Shown: positions 10,669 through 19,240 of the stretch, one piece after another
Position numbering within the stretch: position 1 is the first letter of the stretch
How the letters are laid out: every line of letters starts with the position of its first letter
DNA from: Erythrobacter sp.
Lineage (GTDB): Bacteria; Pseudomonadota; Alphaproteobacteria; Sphingomonadales; Sphingomonadaceae
NCBI GenBank assembly: GCA_009993605.1
Contig: JAACTB010000009.1
Coordinates: 62,001-126,000, forward strand
Length of the DNA stretch: 64,000 nt
Direction of reading: 5' to 3'
Notes under the pieces: model-generated
Databases searched by the model: none
What the model saw: only the letters and a program-made list of their open reading frames with translations
Told to the model about the DNA's origin: nothing
Translations under genes and position numbers: made by a program

Positions 10669-11689
10669 GGCGCGATCCACCGGCCGAGAAAATCCCTGAG
10701 CCGCCATCACTCTGACTGCCGATGATGGCTGCGGAAGTGGACGCCACGCTCTTCTCTGAAACGTCGCGCGCCTCTCCGCGTTCGGAAAAGTGGGTCGTGA
10801 AGAAAACCTTGTCCCAACAGCCAAGAGCCTCGTTCCGGGTGCAGTCGGATGCGAAGAGCGGGGCCATGTTGTCGATCGCCTCGGTCAGCTTCCCCTTCAA
10901 GCGGCGTGCTTTGGGATCTTCCGGGCCATCGGTTATCGTATCGTTCGGCGTAACGGGATGGGCAACAACGAGATTCCACGTTAAGCGATCACGTATCGCC
11001 TTCATGGTGTAATACAATGCTTCGTCTTCACGCGTGTAATGAACGAACTCCTGCGCGACGAGCGCTGTTATGCCGAAGCCTGACAGCAGCTGACCGGACC
11101 AGGAATCCCTGCTTTTGGCGAACTTCTTGATCAACCGCACGATCCGCCGAAGCTGCACACCGTCAGCGCTGGCACTGCGCACGTCGTCGAACCATTCGGT
11201 CACATCACGTGCGTCCGACCGCTTCCAACCGCTTGCGCTAGCCAGTTCGTAATAGACCGCTCCATCATCGCTCACCTTGCGATAGACAGGCATGTCTACA
11301 TGATACCCCTTCTTATACACGACCCGGACACAATTTCCGTGCACCTCAGGAGCATCCGCAAAGGATCCATCGTCAACCGCGTCCCGGACCATCTCGCGGG
11401 CCTGGCGTGATGTGAGTTCGGCACCGCGTGGACCGACCAGGTCCTCCTTGGCGAAATAGACGCCATCATCGATATCGTAATCGTTCGCGTCATGCCGAAG
11501 CATCGTCTTCATAGCATAGCTGCCTTGCACCACGTGCTCGTCGATAGGTGGGCCCGCATTCTTCTCCAGGCCCTTCCTCGACCGGTCCCGGTTCGCGTTG
11601 CGGCGGTCGCGCATCGCAGTTCGGTCGCTTTGAGGAAGTGTCACCTTCTCGTCGTGAAACGACAGCACGTCCTTCGCGCAATCAAACAT
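10661..11689 (-). CDS. CBASS CD-NTase (cGAS/DncV-like nucleotidyltransferase)
   Basis: 342 aa with a ribosome site GAAGGGAAG. It makes a cyclic oligonucleotide alarm signal when phage infection is sensed. The nucleotidyltransferase core is visible: GS at residues 56-57 ('VVQGSYAMKTM'), metal-binding Asp pair in 'DYDIDDGVY' (D72, D74) and the third Asp in 'HVDMPVY' (D132). These motifs read like Vibrio DncV ('DIDDG', 'HIDVPMY'). The C-terminal tail is Gly/Ser-rich and ends in '...AGGSRHA', the end on which Cap2 would act. Nucleotide product cannot be predicted here. Second gene of the capV, CD-NTase, cap2 operon; 126 nt separate it from capV. Confidence 0.93.
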   Translation of the reverse strand: MFDCAKDVLSFHDEKVTLPQSDRTAMRDRRNANRDRSRKGLEKNAGPPIDEHVVQGSYAMKTMLRHDANDYDIDDGVYFAKEDLVGPRGAELTSRQAREMVRDAVDDGSFADAPEVHGNCVRVVYKKGYHVDMPVYRKVSDDGAVYYELASASGWKRSDARDVTEWFDDVRSASADGVQLRRIVRLIKKFAKSRDSWSGQLLSGFGITALVAQEFVHYTREDEALYYTMKAIRDRLTWNLVVAHPVTPNDTITDGPEDPKARRLKGKLTEAIDNMAPLFASDCTRNEALGCWDKVFFTTHFSERGEARDVSEKSVASTSAAIIGSQSDGGSGIFSAGGSRHA

Positions 11690-11815
11690 ATTGGCTTCCC
11701 TTCGTAATGGTTAGGTTTTGGGCGGAAGTGCCGTATGGGTTGGGCTTCGAAAGCAACTGCACGCCGCGATGAAATCTAATCTTGGGCCTAGGGTGCGGAG
11801 AGATAGTGAACGCAC

Positions 11816-12979
11816 TCATGACCGGCTTGCCGCGAGCGAACGCTCTTCATCGGCAGCGGGCAGGCTCTCCATCAGGGTCTTGATCATCAAACCATCGGCA
11901 TCACCGGCATCACAAGCGCTCAAGGTCATGTCCACGTCATGGTGAGCCTGCTGGATCAATCGGTCCATCGTCTCGCTACGCGTATCGTCCAATGCGAGAA
12001 ACGGCATCATCTCGGCAGGCACCGCCTTGTTCGGGAAACGCACCGTGCGAACCTGCCGGCCAGCATCTGTAAAGGCCTTTGCAAGGAACCGTGCCATGTT
12101 ATCATATGCGAATTCTTGCGCCGCGATCGCCAATGGCCCGACATCGGCGCCAAGCCGCCATCCCATCATGGAACGGTGCTCCTTGCCGGCTCTAACATGT
12201 TCGCCTTCGGGGCGGGGGCATGTTCCAAGCGAATATATCTCGATCGGCTGATGGGGTCCTGCGTTCGCTAACGCATCGGTCAGTCCGACCATCACTGGGT
12301 TGTTGGCCCACAACCCGCCGTCGGCAAAGACCTGCCGGGTTCCCTTCGGTTCGCCGGGAACCTGTATTGCAGCAAGTGATCGGTAGACAGGAGCGGCACT
12401 CGTCGCGAGGCAGACATCTGCCAGGCGGTAATCATCGTCACGGACACCGCTGGTCCGCGTTTTCTTGAAGACGTAGGCCTTGTGGGTGCTCATGCGCACG
12501 GACGGAATGGACAAGGCGATACCCCGGCGTTCGTAAACGTCGCGCATCGTGATGTCGCCAAGCACCTCGTCCAGCGCATCGCGAAGCGCAGTATCTCCCT
12601 TGCGGACGTAATAGCTCCCAACCAAAGCCCGCCATAGAACACTGCCGATCCCGGTGATCCGGTGCGGAAAGATCGCCGGTCCATGATCGCGATACAATGC
12701 AACGATCTCGCGAAGGGGAACGCCGGCGGCAACTCCGCAACCAATGATAGCCCCCGTGCTGGTGCCGGTAATCAGATCGAACCCCAGACCAAGATCGACC
12801 ATGTTTTTCGCCGCACCGGCGCCATTCGAACCACCGCGCGCACCGAACTGTCCGACCAACCGGTCTAGGAATGCCGCCGCATAAACACCGCGCGAGCCAC
12901 CGCCGTCGAGGCTCAGCACCCGGTAAGGGGCGACTGCATCGGAAGGTCCGTTGCCATCTTTCAATTCTGTATCCGGCAT
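11816..12979 (-). CDS. capV: CBASS effector CapV, patatin-like phospholipase
   Basis: 387 aa from the ATG at 12979; an alternative GTG at 13021 adds 14 residues without a better ribosome site. Oxyanion-hole motif GGGSRG (26-31), nucleophile elbow GTSTG with Ser74, and the catalytic Asp in 'FADGGLWANNPV' complete the patatin Ser/Asp dyad. CapV phospholipases are activated by the cyclic dinucleotide from the neighbouring CD-NTase and degrade the inner membrane, killing the infected cell. It is the first gene of the operon, divergent from the WYL regulator gene with about 80 nt between starts. Confidence 0.92.
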   Translation of the reverse strand: MPDTELKDGNGPSDAVAPYRVLSLDGGGSRGVYAAAFLDRLVGQFGARGGSNGAGAAKNMVDLGLGFDLITGTSTGAIIGCGVAAGVPLREIVALYRDHGPAIFPHRITGIGSVLWRALVGSYYVRKGDTALRDALDEVLGDITMRDVYERRGIALSIPSVRMSTHKAYVFKKTRTSGVRDDDYRLADVCLATSAAPVYRSLAAIQVPGEPKGTRQVFADGGLWANNPVMVGLTDALANAGPHQPIEIYSLGTCPRPEGEHVRAGKEHRSMMGWRLGADVGPLAIAAQEFAYDNMARFLAKAFTDAGRQVRTVRFPNKAVPAEMMPFLALDDTRSETMDRLIQQAHHDVDMTLSACDAGDADGLMIKTLMESLPAADEERSLAASRS

Positions 12980-13061
12980 TGGCTTGACCCCGATTCGCTG
13001 ACTATGGTAAAAGGAATACACAATTTTCGGTTAACAGGCAGTTTTTTATGAGCATATGTAA

Positions 13062-13991
13062 ATGGTCACAATAAATTCTGTCGGACGGTTGGGTCCAAAA
13101 AAGCCTCGATCAGCGGAGGCTAAGTTGCAGCAAAGGCTTGAATTCATTGAGTTCCGCCTATTCTGGAGCGGCGGTGTCAATCGGAAGGATATCCAGAAGG
13201 AATTCCATATCTCCCCGCCGCAAGCGTCGAACGATCTTGCGGCCTATCAATCACTCGCACCTGCGAACCTCGAATATGACGGTAATCGCAAGCGCTACGT
13301 TCGCAGCGAAGCATTTAGGGCAGTGTTGTCCGCCACATCGACCGAGCGGCACCTGCGGCAACTAGCAGGCATGGAACAGGGCTGGCTGAAAGAGCAGGAC
13401 ACGTGGTTCGCCAATGCCCCGCCGGTTGCATCGGTATCCTTGGCAGGCCGAATGCCCAGTCCCGATGTCGTGATGAGCATCACCGACGCGATCCGGGAGA
13501 AGCTGCTCATCGACATGGTCTACTCCTCGATGACCGGAGAGCCAGACCACCACAGGACGATCGCGCCGCACGCTTTCGTGGAAGCGCAGGGCCGCTGGTA
13601 TGTCCGCGCTTGGTCGGAGAAACACCGCGATTTCCGCGATTATGCGATGGCGCGGATCGCAAGAGCGTTACCGGGCGCCAAATCACCGGTCGACCCCAGA
13701 GATGATCTCGAATGGAACCACTCGATCGATCTCCTCATTGCGGCAAATCCGGAACTCGAGCCAGCGCAGAAGAAGGCGAAGGAAGCTGAGTATCAGATGA
13801 CCGATGGAATGCTGACGATAAATTGCCGCCTAAGCACCACATTCTATCTTATTGCGGAGCACCGGCTGGATGTGGAGCCGAACATTCTCCAGGCGTATCA
13901 ACAGCCGCTGGTCCTCACGAACCTCGACGAGGTCCAAAATACCCGCGAAGTTGTTCGCAAGCTCGCATCCAACGCCGGGGCACGCAAGTGA
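13062..13991 (+). CDS. capW: WYL-domain transcriptional regulator, CapW-like
   Basis: 309 aa. An N-terminal winged helix-turn-helix ('RLEFIEFRLFWSGGVNRKDIQKEFHISPPQASNDLAAYQ', about 25-63) is followed by a WYL domain ('HRTIAPHAFVEAQGRWYVRAWSEKHRDFRDYAMARI', about 165-202) and a C-terminal dimerisation region. This is the architecture of CapW/BrxR regulators, which repress CBASS and related defence operons and release on infection or DNA damage. Placement divergent from capV with a very short shared promoter fits that role. No clear ribosome site precedes the ATG. Confidence 0.85.
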   Translation: MVTINSVGRLGPKKPRSAEAKLQQRLEFIEFRLFWSGGVNRKDIQKEFHISPPQASNDLAAYQSLAPANLEYDGNRKRYVRSEAFRAVLSATSTERHLRQLAGMEQGWLKEQDTWFANAPPVASVSLAGRMPSPDVVMSITDAIREKLLIDMVYSSMTGEPDHHRTIAPHAFVEAQGRWYVRAWSEKHRDFRDYAMARIARALPGAKSPVDPRDDLEWNHSIDLLIAANPELEPAQKKAKEAEYQMTDGMLTINCRLSTTFYLIAEHRLDVEPNILQAYQQPLVLTNLDEVQNTREVVRKLASNAGARK

Positions 13992-14076
13992 TGGTCCGGA
14001 GGGTCACTTTTCGAGGCTACAGCGGACGCTTGACGCTGACTCCACAACCGAAATCACTGAACAGAAGGCAATCGCG

Positions 14077-15606
14077 ATGACAGTGAGCGACTATCCGGCT
14101 TACGAGGCCGACTTTCCGGAGGGATCGCGCAGATTGGTATTCTGCTTCGATGGCTCGTGGAACAAGCTCGACGTGAAGAAGGATCCTACGAACGTGGTCC
14201 TGGTCGCCGAAAGTGTTCTGCCGGTCGACCGGCACGGAACTAACCAGATCGTCCATTACGATGAAGGTGTCGGCACCGCTTCTGATGAAACGTTCAGAGG
14301 CGGGATTTTCGGCAAGGGTCTGGTTCAGAACATCAGGGAGGCATACCGCTTCCTCATCTTCAACTACCGCCCCGGCGATCAGATCTTCGTTTTCGGCTTC
14401 AGCCGCGGCGCATTCACGGCACGATCGTTTCTAGGATTCATCAAATCGGTCGGCATCCTGCAGGTCAACAACGCGAACCAAATCACCGAAGCCTGGAAGC
14501 TTTACAAGAAACACGCCGTTCGGGATGGCGATGAACCACCTGAACTCCTGCAGTTCCGGGCGAAAAACTCGCCGCAGATATGCATTTCCACATCAGAGCA
14601 GAGCTGGCGCCTGAACAAGGGCCTGTGCCAGACGCCGCCTCGGCTGCTGACCATCCCCTATATCGGCGTCTGGGATACGGTTGGCACTCTTGGTTTCGAA
14701 GCCGTGAAGGCGACCTTCGTGCGCACGCAGGACAAGCGTTACAACGATCATGACACCCAATTGTCGGACCTGGTCACGGCCGGAAGACATGCGGTGGCCC
14801 TCGACGAGCGCCGCGTGCACTTCATGCCCACCCTCTGGCGGAACCTCGCCGACATGAATATTCGAGTCGGGCACGATCCATACAGCCGTGACGCGCCATA
14901 CCAGCAGCGCTGGTTCGCAGGCGATCACGGATCAGTCGGTGGTGGTGGGCCGGAACGCGGACTGTCGAACGCCGCCCTCCACTGGGTCCTGAAAGGAGCC
15001 ATCGATCAGGGTTTGCAGATCAATCTCGGGGCTAACTCGAACCTGCAGACGATACGCTACAATGCCCACGCGCCGCTTAGGAACACTCCGGCCGAAGGCT
15101 TACGGAAAAACAGACTGGCCAAGCATGCGGCCGGTGTCGCCGCAGGCTGGTTCAAATCAGTCGCACTTGCAGCGAAGCGTTCGGCGCCGGACGATATCTC
15201 ATCGCTACATCCCTCCGTGATGCGCCGCTGGTTCCTCGACGAAAGCGTGCCAGAGGGAAAGCCATATGGCCGTGGGATGCTGAAACACCTCACGGACGAC
15301 ATCGAAAGCCTGCGGAAGAGCTTCCAGCCACCGAACGGAGATAGCTATCCAGTCTATTCCGTAAAGCGCGGCGACACATTGAGAGACATCGCATTCGAAT
15401 GTCTGGGCGGAGTTAGCCGGGCAGAAGAAATCTTCGAGTTGAACAGAGATCTGATCGATGACCCCAGCATTATTTTCGTCGGCGACCGGCTGCGAATGCC
15501 CCAGGATGCGGACCCGGCAACTGTCGATACCTCAGCCGCCGCAAAAGCAGGGCCCGGGTCAGATGAGGATCCGGGTAAGCCTGCAACCTATCTATCGTCG
15601 CAATGA
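14077..15606 (+). CDS. DUF2235 alpha/beta-hydrolase (Tle1-like) with C-terminal LysM
   Basis: 509 aa from the ATG at 14077; the frame is open further upstream but overlaps capW. The DUF2235 domain (about residues 12-330) shows 'RLVFCFDGSWNK', the nucleophile elbow GFSRGA, an Asp in 'IGVWDTVG' and a His in 'WFAGDHGSVGGG', a Ser-Asp-His triad as in type VI secretion phospholipase Tle1 effectors. A LysM-like module near 440-485 ('YSVKRGDTLRDIAFECLGG...RLRMP') could bind glycan. There is no signal peptide. It lies 85 nt after capW and 32 nt before two HNH genes on the same strand, suggesting an operon in the defence island. The function here is unknown; a membrane-damaging effector is an inference. 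Confidence 0.82.
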   Translation: MTVSDYPAYEADFPEGSRRLVFCFDGSWNKLDVKKDPTNVVLVAESVLPVDRHGTNQIVHYDEGVGTASDETFRGGIFGKGLVQNIREAYRFLIFNYRPGDQIFVFGFSRGAFTARSFLGFIKSVGILQVNNANQITEAWKLYKKHAVRDGDEPPELLQFRAKNSPQICISTSEQSWRLNKGLCQTPPRLLTIPYIGVWDTVGTLGFEAVKATFVRTQDKRYNDHDTQLSDLVTAGRHAVALDERRVHFMPTLWRNLADMNIRVGHDPYSRDAPYQQRWFAGDHGSVGGGGPERGLSNAALHWVLKGAIDQGLQINLGANSNLQTIRYNAHAPLRNTPAEGLRKNRLAKHAAGVAAGWFKSVALAAKRSAPDDISSLHPSVMRRWFLDESVPEGKPYGRGMLKHLTDDIESLRKSFQPPNGDSYPVYSVKRGDTLRDIAFECLGGVSRAEEIFELNRDLIDDPSIIFVGDRLRMPQDADPATVDTSAAAKAGPGSDEDPGKPATYLSSQ

Positions 15607-15638
15607 CGGGTTTCAATTATAGAGCGCGAGCCCGGTAG

Positions 15639-16400
15639 ATGATCTGCATCTGGTGCAAGAAGGACTTCGACAAACTTTCCATCGAGCATGTAATACCAGA
15701 GGGTCTTGCCTGCCCCGATGAACTCGTGCGCACAGATGTCGCATGCGGACCTTGCAACAATTCTCTGTCGCGTGTCGACCGTGCGCTGGTCAAGCAGTTC
15801 GAGCTGCATACGGTGATACATCGCGTGCCTCGTAAGAACGGCAAGCCGCCGATGATAAACAGCTGGAAGGGGCTGCGCAGCAGGATGGGTGCAAATGGTC
15901 CGGAAATGTTTATCAATGGAGGTCCGGGGGCGGTAAAGGTAGCTGGAGAAACTCTCCAGCCTGCTTCGAAGAAAGACGGTGTCTCGGACGTATGGATCAA
16001 ACCGGACGAGGGCACGGCGGGCTTCAGACAGCAGTTCGGAAATGACAGACGGTTCCTCCCGGCGATACACAAGATCGGCCTCAACCTGATTGCAGTATGC
16101 AAGAGTCCACAGATCGCAGCTTCAGCCCGCTACGATCACATCCGGTCTTTCGTCCGACTGGAGAAGGACGCAGTGCACCTATCGGCCGTGCTCGAGAAGG
16201 AAACCATTTTCGGAGCCGTCACCGGGGCCAACATGGTTGAGAAAGCAGGCCGACAGGACCCTATGTTCCGCATCATGATCCTGGGCACGACATTCTTCGT
16301 CGACACCTCGCCTGACCAGTCCGGCCTTCGCGATTTTCGCGCTACAGCGACAATGATGGGGGAGCCGTCTTATGTATTCCCAGAACCTGTAAACACATGA
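15639..16400 (+). CDS. HNH_5-type nuclease-like protein (first of a pair)
   Basis: 253 aa. The N-terminal 45 residues carry a zinc-stabilised HNH pattern: CxxC at 3-6 ('CIWC'), His in 'IEHVIPEG', then 'CGPCNN' with the final Asn. This resembles HNH endonuclease family 5. The remaining ~200 residues are not recognised. Its stop overlaps the start of the next gene by 4 bp (ATGA), so the pair is translationally coupled and probably works together. It follows the DUF2235-LysM gene by 32 nt. Nuclease activity is inferred from the motif only. Confidence 0.7.
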   Translation: MICIWCKKDFDKLSIEHVIPEGLACPDELVRTDVACGPCNNSLSRVDRALVKQFELHTVIHRVPRKNGKPPMINSWKGLRSRMGANGPEMFINGGPGAVKVAGETLQPASKKDGVSDVWIKPDEGTAGFRQQFGNDRRFLPAIHKIGLNLIAVCKSPQIAASARYDHIRSFVRLEKDAVHLSAVLEKETIFGAVTGANMVEKAGRQDPMFRIMILGTTFFVDTSPDQSGLRDFRATATMMGEPSYVFPEPVNT

Positions 16401-17407
16401 ATTCAAACCAACATCACCACATCGAAGACTGTGAATACAGGGTTCTGCGCTTCGTCAAGGCAGGCGGAGGTGAGCCACCGATCAAGCTCGGGCGGGCAGG
16501 CCAATGCCGTTATTGCGGAACTACGGATACGCGGAGCTTCCAGACGATCTCCCATGCAATGCCCGAAGCGCTCGGAAATAAGTGGGTCACTTCGCTAGAC
16601 GAATGCGATGATTGCAATCGCGCGTTCGCACCGCTCGATGATGCCTTGGTGAAAAGCATCGGAGCCGCGCTCACCGTCGGTGGAACTCCAGGCAAGGGAA
16701 ACCGGGTCAGACAGACCGGTCGATCGAAAGGCTCTTCCTCGATCGTGCATCAACGACAGGATGGACGAAGGCATATTTCGATGAGCACGAATGGAACGCC
16801 CTTTGGCGAGCAAATCGGCTTCGACAATCTGACCGGTGAATTGGTGCTCAGGGTCCCGACTGGAACCGAACGGTTCATTCCGGCTCTCGCTTATAAGGCG
16901 TTGTCGAAGATGGGCTTTGCGCTGCTACCCGAAGAGATGCTGGAAGAGTTCACGCACTTAAGGCAGTGGCTCTCTAAGGACGATGACCGTATCCTGCCAC
17001 ACATGATCGCAGGCTTGTCGTTCGCGAGCATCGGAAATGCACCGCGTCTGTTGTCGGGCGCCCTGTTGGTGAGGAAGTTGGACGACCCAAATATCCCCTA
17101 CATGCTCTTCGTGATGACAATCGGTTCGATCTGTTTCCAGATCGTGATGAAAACAGACAGGCTAGACGGCGAATGGCCATCCCAGATACGAACCAGGCCA
17201 AGCATCAAATGGGCAAACGTGCTGGCCCCACCGGGCGAGACACCCATCGAATTACGCTATGGAGACCCCACCCACATCGACTTGGGAAGAAACTCGCTCG
17301 AACCGCGACTCATCGAAACTGTCGATACGAGGATCAAACCGGGCGGCAAGGAAGCGCGCATGGTAATGAATATCAGGCAAAATTCTCTGGCAGCGACACT
17401 GCTCTGA
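16397..17407 (+). CDS. HNH_5-type nuclease-like protein (second of a pair)
   Basis: 336 aa, overlapping the upstream HNH gene by 4 bp. The zinc/HNH block is near residues 35-82: 'CRYCG', 'QTISHAMPEALG', 'CDDCNRAF'. The spacing parallels the first HNH protein ('EHVIPEG' against 'SHAMPEA', both followed by CxxCN), so the two may be distant paralogues with different C-terminal regions. The C-terminal ~250 residues are not recognised. It ends the plus-strand run of capW, DUF2235, HNH, HNH. The 139 nt that follow, to the convergent DUF4365-type gene, hold nothing recognisable. Confidence 0.7.
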   Translation: MNSNQHHHIEDCEYRVLRFVKAGGGEPPIKLGRAGQCRYCGTTDTRSFQTISHAMPEALGNKWVTSLDECDDCNRAFAPLDDALVKSIGAALTVGGTPGKGNRVRQTGRSKGSSSIVHQRQDGRRHISMSTNGTPFGEQIGFDNLTGELVLRVPTGTERFIPALAYKALSKMGFALLPEEMLEEFTHLRQWLSKDDDRILPHMIAGLSFASIGNAPRLLSGALLVRKLDDPNIPYMLFVMTIGSICFQIVMKTDRLDGEWPSQIRTRPSIKWANVLAPPGETPIELRYGDPTHIDLGRNSLEPRLIETVDTRIKPGGKEARMVMNIRQNSLAATLL

Positions 17408-17546
17408 TACCGCGGTGGCATGGGCACAAGGCGGACCGAAAAGTCCCCAGCCTGAGGGAAACGACGGAGTCTAAAAAATGACATACGCGACATAATGAAT
17501 CATGAGCAGCGATGGTTTTCACAAAATGAGGCTGCTATGAGCGCTG

Positions 17547-19148
17547 CTATTCTGCATTCAACAATCGGTTGAAGTCGCCAAGATAGAGCGCGGTTCCAGG
17601 TTCGGGAAGGTCGTCGACGACCGAATTGAAATGGTCGGCCACGGACGGTTCCACTCCGCGTCCAACCCTGGTTATCAGCGCATCGCGGACTGTGGCCGGG
17701 CCGCACGTAATTTGTCGTCTGCCGTCTTCACCGGACGCATCCGACGTGACGAAACGTTCGATCAAGGCGTGGTAGAAATCTGCTCCTACCGGAACCGCGA
17801 AATACCCTCGCAACGTTCGATACGGGCCTTCCACATCAGCGTCCGTATCGAAGTCTATTCGCAGGCTGTTGTTGCCCACGAGCTTGGCCATAACGTCCAA
17901 CGCCCACATTGTTCGATGTTCGAAAATGTCCGCAAGTTTTGCGGTGTCGGTCACGTCTCCTGGCGCCATCGCCGATATATTGATCAGAACCGGCACGCCG
18001 ACCGCAATGACCGGCCAAGACGGTTCAGGCGTGTTTCTGGTGAAATTAATAGACCCTAAAGACTGGCTCCGACCATCGGCAAAGAGTTTCAAGGCGATTT
18101 GGCTGCCACCGCCGAACGACCGAAGTTTCGCTATTCGTGCAATCCGGTTCAACGACTGGACGCCATCTTGTTCGGGTTCGGCATTCAGATTGAAAGTCGT
18201 ATCACCGTCATTGCCGATGACGAAATCGAACAAGTCACATTTCAAGCGGAACCGTTGCTTGTCGCTTGGCAGTCCCGGAAGAGCGCTCGCGATGACTTCG
18301 ACGCTCTCCGAGAAAGAACTGCCATCAGGCAGCCTGAACTGAAGCGTCGCAGCACGTCCGGTAGGTTCGATGAAGATTCTTCCGGAGGATCCACTGAGCC
18401 GCTTGTCCGGTAAAGTCACGCCGAACCGGGTGGTCCAGGCATCGAGCTTGCGAACTGGTAAACCCTCACCCAGCCCCAGCGACCAGTCGATGACGTCGTC
18501 CTGACTATCCAGATCGAAAGTAACCTTCATTTCCGATGCCATTGCATCGTATCCTGCGTCCTTTCCGAACGCCGTTTTGGTAGAAGAATAATCAGGATAT
18601 TCGGCTGCCATATCGGCGTGCATGGCACCTATCGCCAGCGTCGCGTCATCGAAGATCCGATCGCTGCGATAAGAAATCTTCTGTCGGTGCAGCGCCTTCC
18701 CATCACGTTCGGCCCGACGCACAGCGGCGAGAGTCCGGCCGATCTCGGCTTTCCATATATGGACCAGTCCAAAGGACACCGGGTCTCCATCGGAATTCAC
18801 TCGGACTATCATAATGAACGCGGGCAATGCCGCTTTCGTGAGACTTAGGGCCGCAGAAAGCTTCAGGTTCGCTACTGACTTCTTGCTCTTGGTCGTCTTG
18901 ACCTGAACCAAAGCCCTGAATCGATCGGGGACCGTATCGGCGGAACCTCCATGAGGCTGTGAAGGCCATTCGATCAGGAAATCCCAGCCGTTATCATCCT
19001 CAGTCGACGGGTTGCAAGTGATACCCAATTTTGAGCAGGCAGCGGAAAATGTCTTTTCTCCGATGCGGCCCAAGTCGGTTGCGGAAAGTCTCATCGGAAA
19101 TCTGGGGTGCATCGATCGTCTAGGACTGTGGTCGGTTTCACCAGGCAT
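17547..19148 (-). CDS. DUF4365-type putative nuclease with long unknown C-terminal region
   Basis: 533 aa. The start is uncertain: ATGs at 19148, 19112 and 19094 are in frame and none has a clear ribosome site. Around residues 20-150 a DUF4365-like domain is visible ('LGRIGEKTFSAACSKLGITCNPSTEDDNGWDFLIEW' ... 'FRALVQVKTTKSKKS'). The E...WDF...QVK series is a PD-(D/E)xK-like nuclease signature. The C-terminal ~380 residues are rich in beta-type patterns and not recognised. DUF4365 proteins occur widely in defence islands. It is divergent from the PtuA-like ATPase gene with 92 nt between starts, so the two may share regulation. Confidence 0.7.
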   Translation of the reverse strand: MPGETDHSPRRSMHPRFPMRLSATDLGRIGEKTFSAACSKLGITCNPSTEDDNGWDFLIEWPSQPHGGSADTVPDRFRALVQVKTTKSKKSVANLKLSAALSLTKAALPAFIMIVRVNSDGDPVSFGLVHIWKAEIGRTLAAVRRAERDGKALHRQKISYRSDRIFDDATLAIGAMHADMAAEYPDYSSTKTAFGKDAGYDAMASEMKVTFDLDSQDDVIDWSLGLGEGLPVRKLDAWTTRFGVTLPDKRLSGSSGRIFIEPTGRAATLQFRLPDGSSFSESVEVIASALPGLPSDKQRFRLKCDLFDFVIGNDGDTTFNLNAEPEQDGVQSLNRIARIAKLRSFGGGSQIALKLFADGRSQSLGSINFTRNTPEPSWPVIAVGVPVLINISAMAPGDVTDTAKLADIFEHRTMWALDVMAKLVGNNSLRIDFDTDADVEGPYRTLRGYFAVPVGADFYHALIERFVTSDASGEDGRRQITCGPATVRDALITRVGRGVEPSVADHFNSVVDDLPEPGTALYLGDFNRLLNAE

Positions 19149-19240
19149 CCTTTTGCAGTGTGGCGATAAGATAATAGTAGAGGCTTGCTGTCGGACATCT
19201 GGATGTAGTTAGTATCATGTTGAGGGAAAACGAATAGGTC

